Assembly (NCBI RefSeq): GCF_900774055.1
Contig: NZ_CAAGSW010000004.1
Location: 1-64,000 of the forward strand
DNA length: 64,000 nucleotides
From: Methanococcoides sp. AM1
Lineage (GTDB): Archaea; Halobacteriota; Methanosarcinia; Methanosarcinales; Methanosarcinaceae
Direction: 5' to 3'
In this document: in pieces, positions 37,275 to 47,562 of the stretch
How positions within the stretch are numbered: position 1 is the stretch's first letter
How the letters are laid out: every line of letters begins with the position of its first letter
The notes under the pieces: generated by a model
Told to the model about the DNA's origin: nothing
The model's database searches: none
Seen by the model: the letters and a program-made list of their open reading frames with translations, nothing else
Program-made: the position numbers and the translations under genes

Positions 37275-38342
37275 ATGCTTTCAAATAACAAGCTGATGCT
37301 ATCAAATGTCGCTATCCTGCTTATCGGCCTGATACTGTTGGTAAAAGGCTCGGACCTTTTTGTCAGTTCAGCATCTGCTATTGCAAAAAAACTTGGGGTT
37401 TCAGAATTTATTATCGGGCTGACTCTTGTTGCGATTGGAACTTCAATACCTGAACTTGCTTCCTCTATAGCGGCTTCACTTTCAGGATCCAGTGGAATTG
37501 TTGTCGGAAATGTCGTAGGTTCGAATATTGCGAACATAGCCCTTATAGTCGGCTGTGCTGCGATCATTGCTGTAGTGAAGACCGATTCAGATATGCTGAA
37601 AAGAGATGGATACATTATGCTTTTTGCTTCCACGCTTTTCCTGCTTTTTGCATTTGATCTGCAACTATCAAGAGGTGAAGCAGTTATCCTTATCCTTTTT
37701 TACGTAGCTTACGTTTTCTTTTTGTTCGAGGACAAGTCAAAATATGAAGGTAAGTCCTATTTCAAGGAATTTATAAGTTATTTTGTCAAATTCAAATATG
37801 TAGAGTCAATGAACAATCGTATCAGAGAGGGCATCAATGGCTTTAACTCCGATGATAAAAAAGAGACTGAAAGGGATCGCAGTGACATTTCCAAAGATCT
37901 TCTTATTCTCGCTGTTAGCGGAATAGCAGTAATATTTGGTGCCAGATACTTTGTCAACGAAGCGATATTCTTTGCACAACTCTTTCAGGTCCCTGACACC
38001 TTTGTTGGTGTCACACTGGTTGCAGTAGGAACTTCACTTCCTGAACTTATGGTTACAATATCTGCTGCACGTAAAGGTTATGGTAATATTGCGATAGGAA
38101 ATGTTATCGGCTCCAACATCACGAATATCTTCCTGGTACTGGGAATCTCTGCATTTGTATTCCCTCTCGAAATAACAGGACTCAGTATTATGTTCACGAT
38201 CCCGTTCATGATCATGATCAGCGTAGTTTTGTTATGGTTCATTAATACTCACTGGGAGATCAGGAGAATAGAAGGAATAGCACTGATCTTGCTTTATCTG
38301 ATCTTCCTGATATCGTTGTTCAGGTCCGATGTGTTCTTGTGA
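37275..38342 (+). CDS. CaCA-family Ca2+/Na+ antiporter
   Basis: 355 residues with ten or so helices in two inverted halves. Each half has the alpha-repeat signature: LTLVAIGTSIPELASS with GNVVGSNIANI, and VTLVAVGTSLPELMVT with GNVIGSNITNI. The Glu residues are the cation ligands. A charged loop of about 40 residues separates the halves. It probably exports Ca2+ in exchange for Na+ or H+. Confidence 0.92.
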   Translation: MLSNNKLMLSNVAILLIGLILLVKGSDLFVSSASAIAKKLGVSEFIIGLTLVAIGTSIPELASSIAASLSGSSGIVVGNVVGSNIANIALIVGCAAIIAVVKTDSDMLKRDGYIMLFASTLFLLFAFDLQLSRGEAVILILFYVAYVFFLFEDKSKYEGKSYFKEFISYFVKFKYVESMNNRIREGINGFNSDDKKETERDRSDISKDLLILAVSGIAVIFGARYFVNEAIFFAQLFQVPDTFVGVTLVAVGTSLPELMVTISAARKGYGNIAIGNVIGSNITNIFLVLGISAFVFPLEITGLSIMFTIPFMIMISVVLLWFINTHWEIRRIEGIALILLYLIFLISLFRSDVFL

Positions 38343-38408
38343 TCACTGAACCATTATTAAATTTGTAAATGATCTGTGGACACTCCAATCGATATATTTT
38401 GCAACCCC

Positions 38409-38419
38409 AAAATATATAA
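38409..38419 (+). promoter_or_regulatory. TATA box of the betaine ABC operon
   Basis: AAATATATAAC lies about 70-85 nt before the possible ATG starts, with AC-rich and A-rich flanks. It is the only strong TATA element in the gap. Confidence 0.5.
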
Positions 38420-38485
38420 CACATCGTTTCACTGATTAGAGCCAACGAAATTAAGACCTCAATAAGTTTTTATTCAGCATTGAGA

Positions 38486-39706
38486 ATGCATTCAATGTTA
38501 ACTGGAGATTTTAGTATCCAAAAGCCAAAAAAGAAAATTGAAGTACGAAACCTAACTAAGATTTTTGGGAAAAAGCCCAAAAAAGCACTTTCTCTTATTG
38601 AAAAGGGATTCTCAAAGCGTGAAATCTTTGAAAAGACCAGACAAAACGTTGGACTCTACAATATCAATTTCGATATCTACGAAGGCGAGATCTTTGTAAT
38701 TATGGGCCTTTCAGGCTCTGGAAAATCTACTCTTTTGCGATGTATTAACCGCCTGATTAATCCCACTGACGGACATATCCTCCTCGATGGTAACGATGTA
38801 GCCACGGCAAGTTCAGAGGAACTGCGAGAGATGCGTCGGAAAAAGATGGGAATGGTTTTCCAGAATTTTGCACTTATTCCTCACAGAACAGTTCTGGACA
38901 ATGTTGCATACGGTCTCGAGATACAAGGTGTATCAAAGGAAGAGAGGTATGCTAAGGCGAATGAAGCTATCGAAACTGTTGGTCTGAAGGGCTATGGGGA
39001 AAGCAAGACCTCCCAGCTTAGCGGAGGGATGCAGCAAAGGGTCGGACTCGCACGAGCACTCGCAAATGATCCCGATATCCTTCTGATGGATGAGGCTTTC
39101 AGCGCTCTTGACCCCCTTATAAGAAGCGAGATGCAGGATGAATTGCTTGCACTGGAGGATAAGATGCAAAAGACGATCGTTTTTGTATCTCATGACCTTG
39201 ATGAAGCGCTGAAACTGGGTGACCGTATCATGATAATGAATGACGGGAACATCGCCCAGATCGGCACTGCTGAAGAGATCCTTACAGAACCTGCTGATGA
39301 TTATGTTTCAAGGTTCGTGGCAGGTGTTGACCGGACCAAGATATTTACTGCAGAAGCGGTAATGAAACGTGCCGAACCAGTGGTATCAATTAACTCCGGT
39401 CCGAAAGTTGCTTTGCAATTGATGAGAGAACATGGTATATCCTCTATTTTTGTCGTGAACAGGGAAAAGCACGTTGAGGGTATCATGACAGTAGATGATG
39501 CACTAAAAGGTTCAAAAGAAGGAAAGAGCCTTAGGGATATTATGTCCGATGATGTCACGATCATTCATCCGGATACTCCTTTAAATGAACTTATCCCGGT
39601 AATAGAGAACAGTTCTCCCCTTGGAGTTGCAAAAGAAGATGGAAAACTTATTGGAATAATTGTAAGAGGAAGTGTACTCGGTGCACTTGCGATCGAGGAG
39701 GTGTGA
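38486..39706 (+). CDS. proV: Glycine betaine/proline ABC transporter, ATP-binding subunit
   Basis: 406 residues from the ATG at 38486; an in-frame TTG (38480) and ATG (38495) are also possible and no ribosome site decides. Walker A GLSGSGKST, signature LSGGMQQRVGLARAL, Walker B LLMDEAFSALDP. The ProV-type N-terminal extension and a C-terminal CBS pair (from about residue 275), the ionic-strength sensor of this family, are present. It drives osmoprotectant uptake with the next two genes. Confidence 0.93.
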   Translation: MHSMLTGDFSIQKPKKKIEVRNLTKIFGKKPKKALSLIEKGFSKREIFEKTRQNVGLYNINFDIYEGEIFVIMGLSGSGKSTLLRCINRLINPTDGHILLDGNDVATASSEELREMRRKKMGMVFQNFALIPHRTVLDNVAYGLEIQGVSKEERYAKANEAIETVGLKGYGESKTSQLSGGMQQRVGLARALANDPDILLMDEAFSALDPLIRSEMQDELLALEDKMQKTIVFVSHDLDEALKLGDRIMIMNDGNIAQIGTAEEILTEPADDYVSRFVAGVDRTKIFTAEAVMKRAEPVVSINSGPKVALQLMREHGISSIFVVNREKHVEGIMTVDDALKGSKEGKSLRDIMSDDVTIIHPDTPLNELIPVIENSSPLGVAKEDGKLIGIIVRGSVLGALAIEEV

Positions 39707-39709
39707 TCA

Positions 39710-40540
39710 ATGGATATGCCTAAGATCCCGATTGGCGAGGGTGCGGAAACTCTGGTCAACTGGATCGATGATAATTTTGGAATGGCTCTGGACCTGTTCA
39801 GTGATGTGACCGATTACATGATCTCCGGTCTTAATGATATACTGCTTTTGTTCCCTCCTATATTATTCACACTGATCGTTGCAATTGCTGCATATTTCAT
39901 TGGTAAGAAAGATCGAAAACTTGCAATTGGAAGTGCTGTTGGTCTACTCCTGATAGATAATATGGGACTGTGGGAATTGTCTATGGAAACGATTGCACTT
40001 GTACTTGCATCGGCTTTCCTTGCATTACTTGTTGCAATACCATTGGGAATAATCTCAGCAAAGAATGAAGTGGCATTCCATGTGATCAAGCCAATACTTG
40101 ACCTGATGCAGACAATGCCTTCATTTGTGTACCTTATTCCTGCTGTCATATTCTTCGGACTTGGAAATGTCCCCGGACTGGTTGCAACGATCGTTTTCGC
40201 AATGCCTCCGGCCATCAGGCTTACAAACCTGGGCATCAGGCAGGTCCCGAAGGAACTGACAGAGGTCGCCGATGCATTTGGTTCGACCCCATTGCAGAAA
40301 CTGGTCAAGGTGGAACTTCCAACTGCACTGCCAAGTATTATGGCAGGTGTCAACCAGTGTATAATGCTTTCACTTTCAATGGTGGTAATAGCTGCCATGA
40401 TCGGTGCAAGAGGTCTGGGATATCAGGTCCTTATCGGCATACAGAGGGTCGATATCGGTCAGGGATTCGAAGCAGGACTTGGAATTGTGATCATTGCGGT
40501 CATACTTGACAGGTTCACACAGCATCTTACGCCTAAGTAA
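39710..40540 (+). CDS. proW: Glycine betaine ABC transporter, permease subunit
   Basis: 276 residues with six or seven helices and the permease loop EVADAFGSTPLQKLVKVELP (the EAA motif that contacts the ATPase). It starts 3 nt after proV. In this family the permease is fed by the lipoprotein encoded next. Confidence 0.92.
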   Translation: MDMPKIPIGEGAETLVNWIDDNFGMALDLFSDVTDYMISGLNDILLLFPPILFTLIVAIAAYFIGKKDRKLAIGSAVGLLLIDNMGLWELSMETIALVLASAFLALLVAIPLGIISAKNEVAFHVIKPILDLMQTMPSFVYLIPAVIFFGLGNVPGLVATIVFAMPPAIRLTNLGIRQVPKELTEVADAFGSTPLQKLVKVELPTALPSIMAGVNQCIMLSLSMVVIAAMIGARGLGYQVLIGIQRVDIGQGFEAGLGIVIIAVILDRFTQHLTPK

Positions 40541-40634
40541 GATGCATCTATCTTTCATAGCGGCAATGCCGTATGATAACTGTATGAAAAAAATTGGAGA
40601 ATATTTTAAAGTTTGTGATATTTTGAAAAGTAAA

Positions 40635-41498
40635 ATGAAATCATTTATGTTGATCCTAGTATTGATACTAACTCTTGTTGCAGCTGGTTGTGCAGAGCAG
40701 GGAGATGCAAACGAAGATGCAACTGTTTCTGAAAAAGTAAAAGTTGGATACGTTCTCTGGGACGGAGAGATCGCAAGCACCAATGTGATAGAACAGGTGC
40801 TTGAGATGAAGGGTTATGATGTGGAAATCGTAGCAGTTGACGCAGGTGCACTTTACCAGGGTCTTTCACAGGGAGACTTTGATTTTACAACATCCGCATG
40901 GTTACCTGTCACTCAGGAAAACTACTGGAACCAATATGGTGACCAGGTTGTCAACGTCAGACACAATCTTGAAGGATGCCAACTGGGAATTGCAGTTCCT
41001 ACATATGTTGAAGTTGATTCTATCGAAGAGCTCAACGCCAACAAGGATGCATTCGATTCTGAGATAATAGGTATCGATCCTGGTGCAGGGATCATGCAGA
41101 ATACCGAAAATGCAATTGAGGCATACGAACTTGATTACACACTTATCTCAAGCAGTACAGCTGGAATGACTGCCGAGCTTAGCAGGGCCATTGCTGATGA
41201 AGAGCCTATAATTGTTACACTCTGGTCACCACACTGGTCATTTGGCCGCTGGGATCTCAAGTACCTCGATGATCCGGAAGGTGTATTTGGTCAGGCAGAT
41301 AATGTGGACACCCTTGCACGCATGGGTCTTGAAGAGGACATGCCGGAAGTATATGGCGTGCTTACAAGGTTCCACTGGTCACATGAAGATATACAGTCGG
41401 TAATGCTTGACATGGAGAGTGACATGTCTCCAGAGGAAGCAGCGGCAAAATGGATAGAGAACAATCCTGAAAAGGTAAACGAGTGGTTGGGCGAGTGA
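40635..41498 (+). CDS. proX: Glycine betaine-binding lipoprotein
   Basis: 287 residues from the ATG at 40635, which gives a clean lipoprotein signal (LILVLILTLVAAGC); the frame is open further upstream but would add a non-signal extension. The mature part has the OpuAC fold with aromatic residues for a cation cage (VGYVLWDGE, SAWLPVT, WSPHWSFGRWDL). Together with proVW it takes up betaines; these are osmolytes and, in some Methanococcoides/Methanolobus, methanogenic substrates. Confidence 0.92.
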   Translation: MKSFMLILVLILTLVAAGCAEQGDANEDATVSEKVKVGYVLWDGEIASTNVIEQVLEMKGYDVEIVAVDAGALYQGLSQGDFDFTTSAWLPVTQENYWNQYGDQVVNVRHNLEGCQLGIAVPTYVEVDSIEELNANKDAFDSEIIGIDPGAGIMQNTENAIEAYELDYTLISSSTAGMTAELSRAIADEEPIIVTLWSPHWSFGRWDLKYLDDPEGVFGQADNVDTLARMGLEEDMPEVYGVLTRFHWSHEDIQSVMLDMESDMSPEEAAAKWIENNPEKVNEWLGE

Positions 41499-41650
41499 TC
41501 CCCTTCCATTTTTCTTTTTGTTAACTTATTGTTCTGTCCAAGAATATAACTACTTATAAATTACTTTTGATAAGTCCATATTTTATTTATCGTAGTGGAT
41601 TTGAGAGGGGAACTAACCCCATCACTTTCGAGTATCATGGTTCAATGAGA

Positions 41651-44248
41651 TCACCACTTCAGGAAAACTTTTGCAAGCAATGATCCCTTTCTGATGTAAT
41701 ATTTCCTGATCTCATCCTGTACGAATAACAATATTGCAAACGGTACTGCAAGTAGAAGATATTCCACCGAAACAGGTGCTGTTCCAAATATCGTGTTTGC
41801 GAACGGATAGAACATTATCATGGAAAGTATCACTAATTCGCTCACTATCGCCAGCATTATCATTTTATTCGTAAACAGGTTCTTTGAGAATGCTGATTCC
41901 ACCCTTGTGCGGGATACGAGCAGGTTTGCGACCTGGCATATTATGACCGCAGCAAAAAATGCCATTATTGCCTGCCTGTACAGAAGCTCAGTGCTCAGCA
42001 ATGCCTGTCCCCATGTCCATCCGCCGTCCAGAAGTACTGCAAAGTAACAAGTAAAGCCTGCAAGGGCCTCTATGGGTCCTTTCATTCCGTATGATGTCAG
42101 AAGTACCTGGGGCGTCAGGAGTTTTTCATATTTTGAGCGGGGAGGCCGGTTCATTATATCCCCTTCGCCTTTCTCAACAGCCAGGGCAAGTGCCGGGAGT
42201 ATGTCCGTACCAAGGTCGATAGCAAGGATCAATTGCACGTTCATAGGCAGGGGGATCGCAAGCAGGACAAATGCAATGAATGGCAGTATTTCCGGGATGT
42301 TGCTTGTAAGGATGTAGGCAATGAACTTCTTGATGTTATCAAAGACGGTCCTTCCTTCTTCCACTGCATTTACGATGGTGGCAAAGTTATCATCAAGAAG
42401 TATCATATCAGCAGATTCCCTTGCAACATCCGTACCACTTCCCATGGCTACTCCCATGTCTGAATTCTTTATTGCAGGAGCATCATTGACACCATCCCCG
42501 GTCATGGTAACGATCTCTCCCATTGCCTGGAATGCCTGTACTATCTTCAACTTCTGGACCGGGGATGTTCGTGCGAATATAATATCCGGTGCCTTTAATT
42601 TTTCTGAAAGTTCATCGAGTGATAATTCATCCAGCTCAGCACCCGTGATCATCATCGGTTCATGGTTATTGCTACTGAAGCCCACGGTCTTGGCGATAGA
42701 AACGGCAGTTACCGGGTGGTCGCCTGTTATCATTACTACCTTAATTCCAGCCCGATGGCATTTTTGAATAGCATCTTTTACCTCCGGTCTGGGAGGATCG
42801 ACCGCTCCGGCAAAACCGATGAATGTAAAACCTGCATCATATTCAATTTCCCCTTCAGCCCTGCGATATGCAAGAGCAAGCACACGCTCTCCCCTTTCAG
42901 CTATCTTCAAATGCATGTCAAGAAGATCGTTCCTATCCTCTTCGGTAATAGGTACTTCGTCTCCGTTCATCAGGATATGGTCACACATTTTGACAACCAC
43001 TTCGCTTGCTCCTTTAAGGTAGGATTCCTTTTCATCCGAATCGGTCTGGTAAATGACCTGCATCCTTTCTTTCAGGGAATCGAACGAATACTCTTTCAAA
43101 CGAGTATTATTTTTCCGCATCACATCAATGTCCGTGAATTTTGATGCGTACATCAACAAAGCCCCTTCGGTGGGATCTCCCTTGTATCCCACCGGTCCTT
43201 CAGTAAGTCTTGAATTATTGCAAAGTACTGCTACTTTCAGTAAACTGTCTGGCGGAACTTCCTCATTTGCAACATCGATCTGTTCAAAGCCCAAGGTCAT
43301 CGAATGTATCGCCATCCTGTTCTGGGTCAGTGTCCCGGTCTTATCAGTACAGATGACTGTGGTCGATCCAAGTGTTTCCACTGATTCGAGCTGTTTGATT
43401 AGTGCGTTCCTTTTTGCCATTCTTTTTGAGGACAGGCTTAAGGCAAGGGTCACAGTTGGAAGCAGACCTTCGGGGACATTGGCAACGATTATACCTATGG
43501 CAAAAATGAGATTCAAAAGGAACAGGTCATTAATTACAAAGCCGATCGCAAAGAAGGATATGCCCAGAAATATTGCAATTACAGAGATGATCTTAATGAA
43601 AGTGTTAAGCTCTTTGCGAAGAGGGGTTTCAACTGATGTTGTCTGTTTCGTAAGGGTTGCAAGCTTTCCCATCTGCGTGTTCTGGCCAGTCCCATAAACA
43701 ACAGCTTTTCCGTTCCCTATCAATACAAGCGTACCTGAGAATATCATATTCCTGCATTCGAGTACGTCTGGATGGGTACATTCAAGCGAGCGTAACTGTG
43801 GCTCAGCCTCTCCGGTCAGCGACGAATTATCAACCTTTAAGGTATTTTCTTCAATTAGCCTTCCATCAGCGGGGACCTTGTCGCCTTCCTCAATGAATAT
43901 GACATCTCCTACAACCACTTCAGATGCCAGGATCTCCTTAATTTTCCCATCCCTCAAAACCTTAGCAACAGGAGGTATAAGCTGGCGGAAACTCGCCATT
44001 ATCTGTTCGGTCTAGTATTCCTGTATAAAGGTAAAAGTGGCATTAAGAATAACAACTCCAAAAAGTGCGATCGCTATATACAGGTTTCCTTTTCCAGGGT
44101 CCAGCAGTTCTGCTGTATATGAAAGTAAAGCTCCTGTGATAAGCAGGACCGAGAAAAAATTGTGGAATTGTTTCAAGTACTTTTTAAGAGCTGATTCGCT
44201 TCCTATATTTTCAAGAATATTCTTTCCACATAGATCCAGCCTGCCCAA
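41651..44248 (-). pseudogene. P-type cation ATPase frame broken by an in-frame TAG
   Basis: A P2-type ATPase with SLTGEAE, PEGLLPTVTLALSLSSKRMAK, CTDKTGTLTQNRM and MTGDGVNDAPA, close to the Na,K-ATPase-like class. The frame is intact for 782 codons from Met at 43999, but upstream, after FTFIQEY, there is a TAG (44014-44012) where homologs have a sense codon, and the frame continues beyond it with further ATPase N-terminal sequence. Still further up (44249-44383) the frame matches the N-terminal cytoplasmic region (YLEEFLKRFDADAEGL) but has no ATG, GTG or TTG before a TGA at 44386-44384. Either a recent pseudogene, or a pyrrolysine/amber read-through case with an unusual start. Confidence 0.7.
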
Positions 44249-44383
44249 GGCTTCAGCTGATGTTAATCCTTCAGCATCAGCATCGAACCTTTTGAGAAAT
44301 TCTTCAAGATAGATGCTATGCTCATCGCCTTTTGCCCTGCAATCAGGAACGTCATTGTTGAGTATATTTTTACCCCCATACTC

Positions 44384-44578
44384 TCAACATTTAACATATT
44401 TGTACATATAATTGTAATAATAGGATATAGATTTTATTCCATATGATAAAATGGAGGTTGATATAATTCCCGGGTCAATTTTCTTCAGAAATCGATAATA
44501 TAATTGATAACATTACAAAAACTAATATAGTACTCCCACCAATATCTGAAGACAATTAATAAGTTCGGGGGGTACCGG
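44384..44578 (+). promoter_or_regulatory. Upstream region of the glycogen cluster
   Basis: AT-rich gap between the broken ATPase and the synthase. A TATA-like ACTAATATAG lies at about 44520-44529, and a strong GGGGGT site precedes the synthase ATG. No gene seen. Confidence 0.4.
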
Positions 44579-46402
44579 ATGTTCGAACGTAAATGTATTA
44601 TTATTGCTGGTGAAGAAGCTGGTCCAAAGTCCAATAAGATGGGCGGCATATGGAATGTTATTGATGCTGAAGTAAAGAATCTTGCTCAAATGCTTGAAGA
44701 CGGAACCATAGATGAAGAGTCAACTCCAAAGATCTTTGTTGCATGCCCTTATTATGGATATAGTGGCTCGGATTGGAACAAGGGTCTGAACCGTATCACA
44801 GATATGAGTGAGTTCGAAGACTTCGTTCCTGATGAAGGACTTTCAACTATCATCGAAAAGCTCCAGGAAAAAGGTATAGAACTTATTGTTGGAGCCAGAA
44901 AGATAGAAGAGATCGAAATTATCTACCTTATGTTCAGGACCAGTGATTTCTGCAGGACTATAATTGAATATAATGGTAAACATGTCTGTCTGGAAAATAA
45001 GATAAAAACTGAAGCATATGAGCTCACTGGGCTTGATTCCCTGTCATATGAGGGCATGGGTAACAGGATAGAATATACGCATTACCTAAATCTTTCGTAT
45101 GCAATATCCGAATTTGTCCATACACTTGTAGCTCTCAGGGAAGAAAAAGCGAGAACCTATGAGGATGAACTGATCTCTGAATTTGCCAGTTCCCTGATAC
45201 CTTCATGGCATGTTTCATTGCACTGCCACGAGTTCGGTGTCTTTTATACAATTGCTAGGCTCAAGAAAATTGGTGTTCCTATTAATTCAGTTGCAACTTA
45301 TCATGCAACTATCCCAGGCAGAGTTGCAGGACATCTTTCCATCCAGAAAATACGTGATAACGACAGTTCATGGGGCGATGGGGTTCCAAAAAACATGGCA
45401 TCCCTTGAGTCGTTGTCCTCATATGCAGATGTTGTAACTGCTGTGGGAGATTCTACAAAAAAAGAGATCAAATTGTTCTATGATATTGATTCCATTATTG
45501 TGAGAAATGGTATCGATATTGACATAGAGGATATCGATGAACTATGGAATAAAAAGCTAAAGTTCCGAACTCAGATCCAGGAGTTAACTTCCAGTAAACT
45601 TTACAATACCTATAACAGCGTAGAGCTGTCACCGGAAAGGATCATACCGATATTCTCCATATCAAGGATAGAAATTGAAAATAAAGGCTATCCTGACCTG
45701 CTCGATTCACTTCTTCTTCTTGATAGGATGGTAAGAATAGAGGTCGAGGCCGGCAGGCTTAATGAGAACTACAGGGTCGTGTGTTTCATCATAACTGCCC
45801 ATGGTCCAAAAACGAATCTGCCGGAAAATTTCCCGATCATGCTCAATGAAGAGACGCTGATCGGTGAAGAGTTGCGGATCCAAAGGATGATCGAAAAGAG
45901 AGGACTTGAATGTTCCAGACTTCCAAATGGTGACAGGTATGTCTCTGCTATTCTTTATCCTCAATGGTTGTCTAATAATGATGGTGGTTTCAACATGACG
46001 GTCGATGAGTTCATGGCTGGTTGTATTGCCGGCATATTCCCATCCCGCTATGAGCCATTCCTCTTAACCGGCCTTGAGGCAGGAAAGGAAGCAACCCCCA
46101 GTATTGTGAGCAAGGTCTGTGGATTCAGTGATGCACTAAAGACCGTCAAGCGCCTTGTGATGGGGATGGGAGGAGTACTGGTAGTTGACAATATCGATCA
46201 GGCCTATCTTGAAACGATAGCAGATTATGCACTTACCATGGATTACTTTATAGACACTTACACTGACGATAAGACAAAATACAATTTCCTATGCCAGGAA
46301 GCAAATCTCCTTGCCAGGGACATGAACTGGCAGGAGCCTACTAAGCAATATTACGAGATGCTTACAGGTACAAAACCAAAACATGAGCACAAGGACCTGT
46401 AA
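44579..46402 (+). CDS. GT3-like glycogen synthase
   Basis: 607 residues. Start: ATG with GGGGGT 5-6 nt upstream. N-terminal KMGGIWNVIDAE is the donor-site glycine loop; HCHEFGVFYTIARLK and SVATYHATIPGR follow; the C-terminal half has FPSRYEPFLLTGLEAGKEATP, the GT-B retaining E-x7-E motif. Length and motifs resemble eukaryotic-type (GT3) synthases rather than bacterial GlgA. It should elongate alpha-1,4-glucan from UDP- or ADP-glucose. First gene of a seven-gene plus-strand run. Confidence 0.8.
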   Translation: MFERKCIIIAGEEAGPKSNKMGGIWNVIDAEVKNLAQMLEDGTIDEESTPKIFVACPYYGYSGSDWNKGLNRITDMSEFEDFVPDEGLSTIIEKLQEKGIELIVGARKIEEIEIIYLMFRTSDFCRTIIEYNGKHVCLENKIKTEAYELTGLDSLSYEGMGNRIEYTHYLNLSYAISEFVHTLVALREEKARTYEDELISEFASSLIPSWHVSLHCHEFGVFYTIARLKKIGVPINSVATYHATIPGRVAGHLSIQKIRDNDSSWGDGVPKNMASLESLSSYADVVTAVGDSTKKEIKLFYDIDSIIVRNGIDIDIEDIDELWNKKLKFRTQIQELTSSKLYNTYNSVELSPERIIPIFSISRIEIENKGYPDLLDSLLLLDRMVRIEVEAGRLNENYRVVCFIITAHGPKTNLPENFPIMLNEETLIGEELRIQRMIEKRGLECSRLPNGDRYVSAILYPQWLSNNDGGFNMTVDEFMAGCIAGIFPSRYEPFLLTGLEAGKEATPSIVSKVCGFSDALKTVKRLVMGMGGVLVVDNIDQAYLETIADYALTMDYFIDTYTDDKTKYNFLCQEANLLARDMNWQEPTKQYYEMLTGTKPKHEHKDL

Positions 46403-46510
46403 AAGGCGATCAGTGCTCTGATGCAAGGTGACTGAGATATATTACTAAAAAATAACTAGAGTAGCTATAATATAATAACCTGGAATATTATATTGGGGAT
46501 GATGGGGAAA

Positions 46511-47485
46511 ATGTCAGAGATACGTAAACATTATTTTCTGGATGAGTATTGCATAATTGCACCCGGAAGAAGTAAGAGACCTTCGGTTTTCAAAGCAGAA
46601 AAGAAAGAAGGAACAAACAGCAAATGTGTATTTTGTGCCGGTGAAGAAGATAAAACACCGCTTGCAACTGCTGTTTATAAAAATGGTAACATCCTGAAGG
46701 ATTCCGAAGTTTCAAGAATAACAGGATGGGATGTGCGTTGCATACCAAATCTTTACCCTGCACTTGCTCCGGATACCAGTGAAGTCAATTCCGATCCCTA
46801 TGTGATTCCAGGCTATGGTTTTCATGAAGTTATCGTCGAAATGCCTTCACATGAGAAAGTGATACCCGATCTTTCCGACGAAGAAATGGCATTACTTATG
46901 AAGGTATATCAGGATCGTGTAATACACTACGAATCTATGGATAAGATAGAATACGTTTCACTTTTCAAGAACTGGGGAGAAAAGGCAGGTGCATCTCTGG
47001 AACATACACATTCACAGCTGATAGCAATGCCAATCAAACCTCCGGTGTTAATGGAAGAAATGAAAGCCATCGATTCATATTCAGGATGCCCTTATTGTGA
47101 TATTGTAGAGAAAGAAGGGATAAGTGAGAGGGCCATATATCAAAATGAGCATTTTCTGGTTATAGCGCCTTATTGCTCAAAAGTTCCATATGAGATGTGG
47201 GTTCTGCCTAAGGTACATATAAATCACATATCTGGTTTCGACCAGGACCAGTTGAACTCTCTTGGAAAAGCAATTCATTCTGCTTTATCAAGCCTATGGA
47301 ACAACATTGGCGAGATCCCTTATAATTACATGTTCTATCAGTTACGGGATGAAACTGGATATCACTTTAACTTAAAGATTCAGCCGGTCACAACTAAGAC
47401 AGCGGGATTTGAGAAAAATACCGAGGTATTCATCAATACAATGCCGCCTGAAACGGCTGTCAATTATCTTCAGGGCAATTTTTAA
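46511..47485 (+). CDS. GalT-like sugar-1-phosphate nucleotidyltransferase
   Basis: 324 residues from the ATG at 46511 (GATGGGGAAA upstream); an in-frame TTG at 46493 is possible. The HIT-fold nucleotidyl transfer motif reads EHTHSQLIAMP; zinc Cys pairs CVFC and CPYC are present. It is related to galactose-1-phosphate uridylyltransferase and may supply or recycle UDP-sugars, or act as an ADP-glucose phosphorylase-like enzyme, for the glucan cluster. Confidence 0.75.
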   Translation: MSEIRKHYFLDEYCIIAPGRSKRPSVFKAEKKEGTNSKCVFCAGEEDKTPLATAVYKNGNILKDSEVSRITGWDVRCIPNLYPALAPDTSEVNSDPYVIPGYGFHEVIVEMPSHEKVIPDLSDEEMALLMKVYQDRVIHYESMDKIEYVSLFKNWGEKAGASLEHTHSQLIAMPIKPPVLMEEMKAIDSYSGCPYCDIVEKEGISERAIYQNEHFLVIAPYCSKVPYEMWVLPKVHINHISGFDQDQLNSLGKAIHSALSSLWNNIGEIPYNYMFYQLRDETGYHFNLKIQPVTTKTAGFEKNTEVFINTMPPETAVNYLQGNF

Positions 47486-47562
47486 AGCCGCTTTAGATGA
47501 TAATTTTAAATATTTATAGACATATTTACATAAGAATATAAAATAATTAGGGTTGAAAAAAA

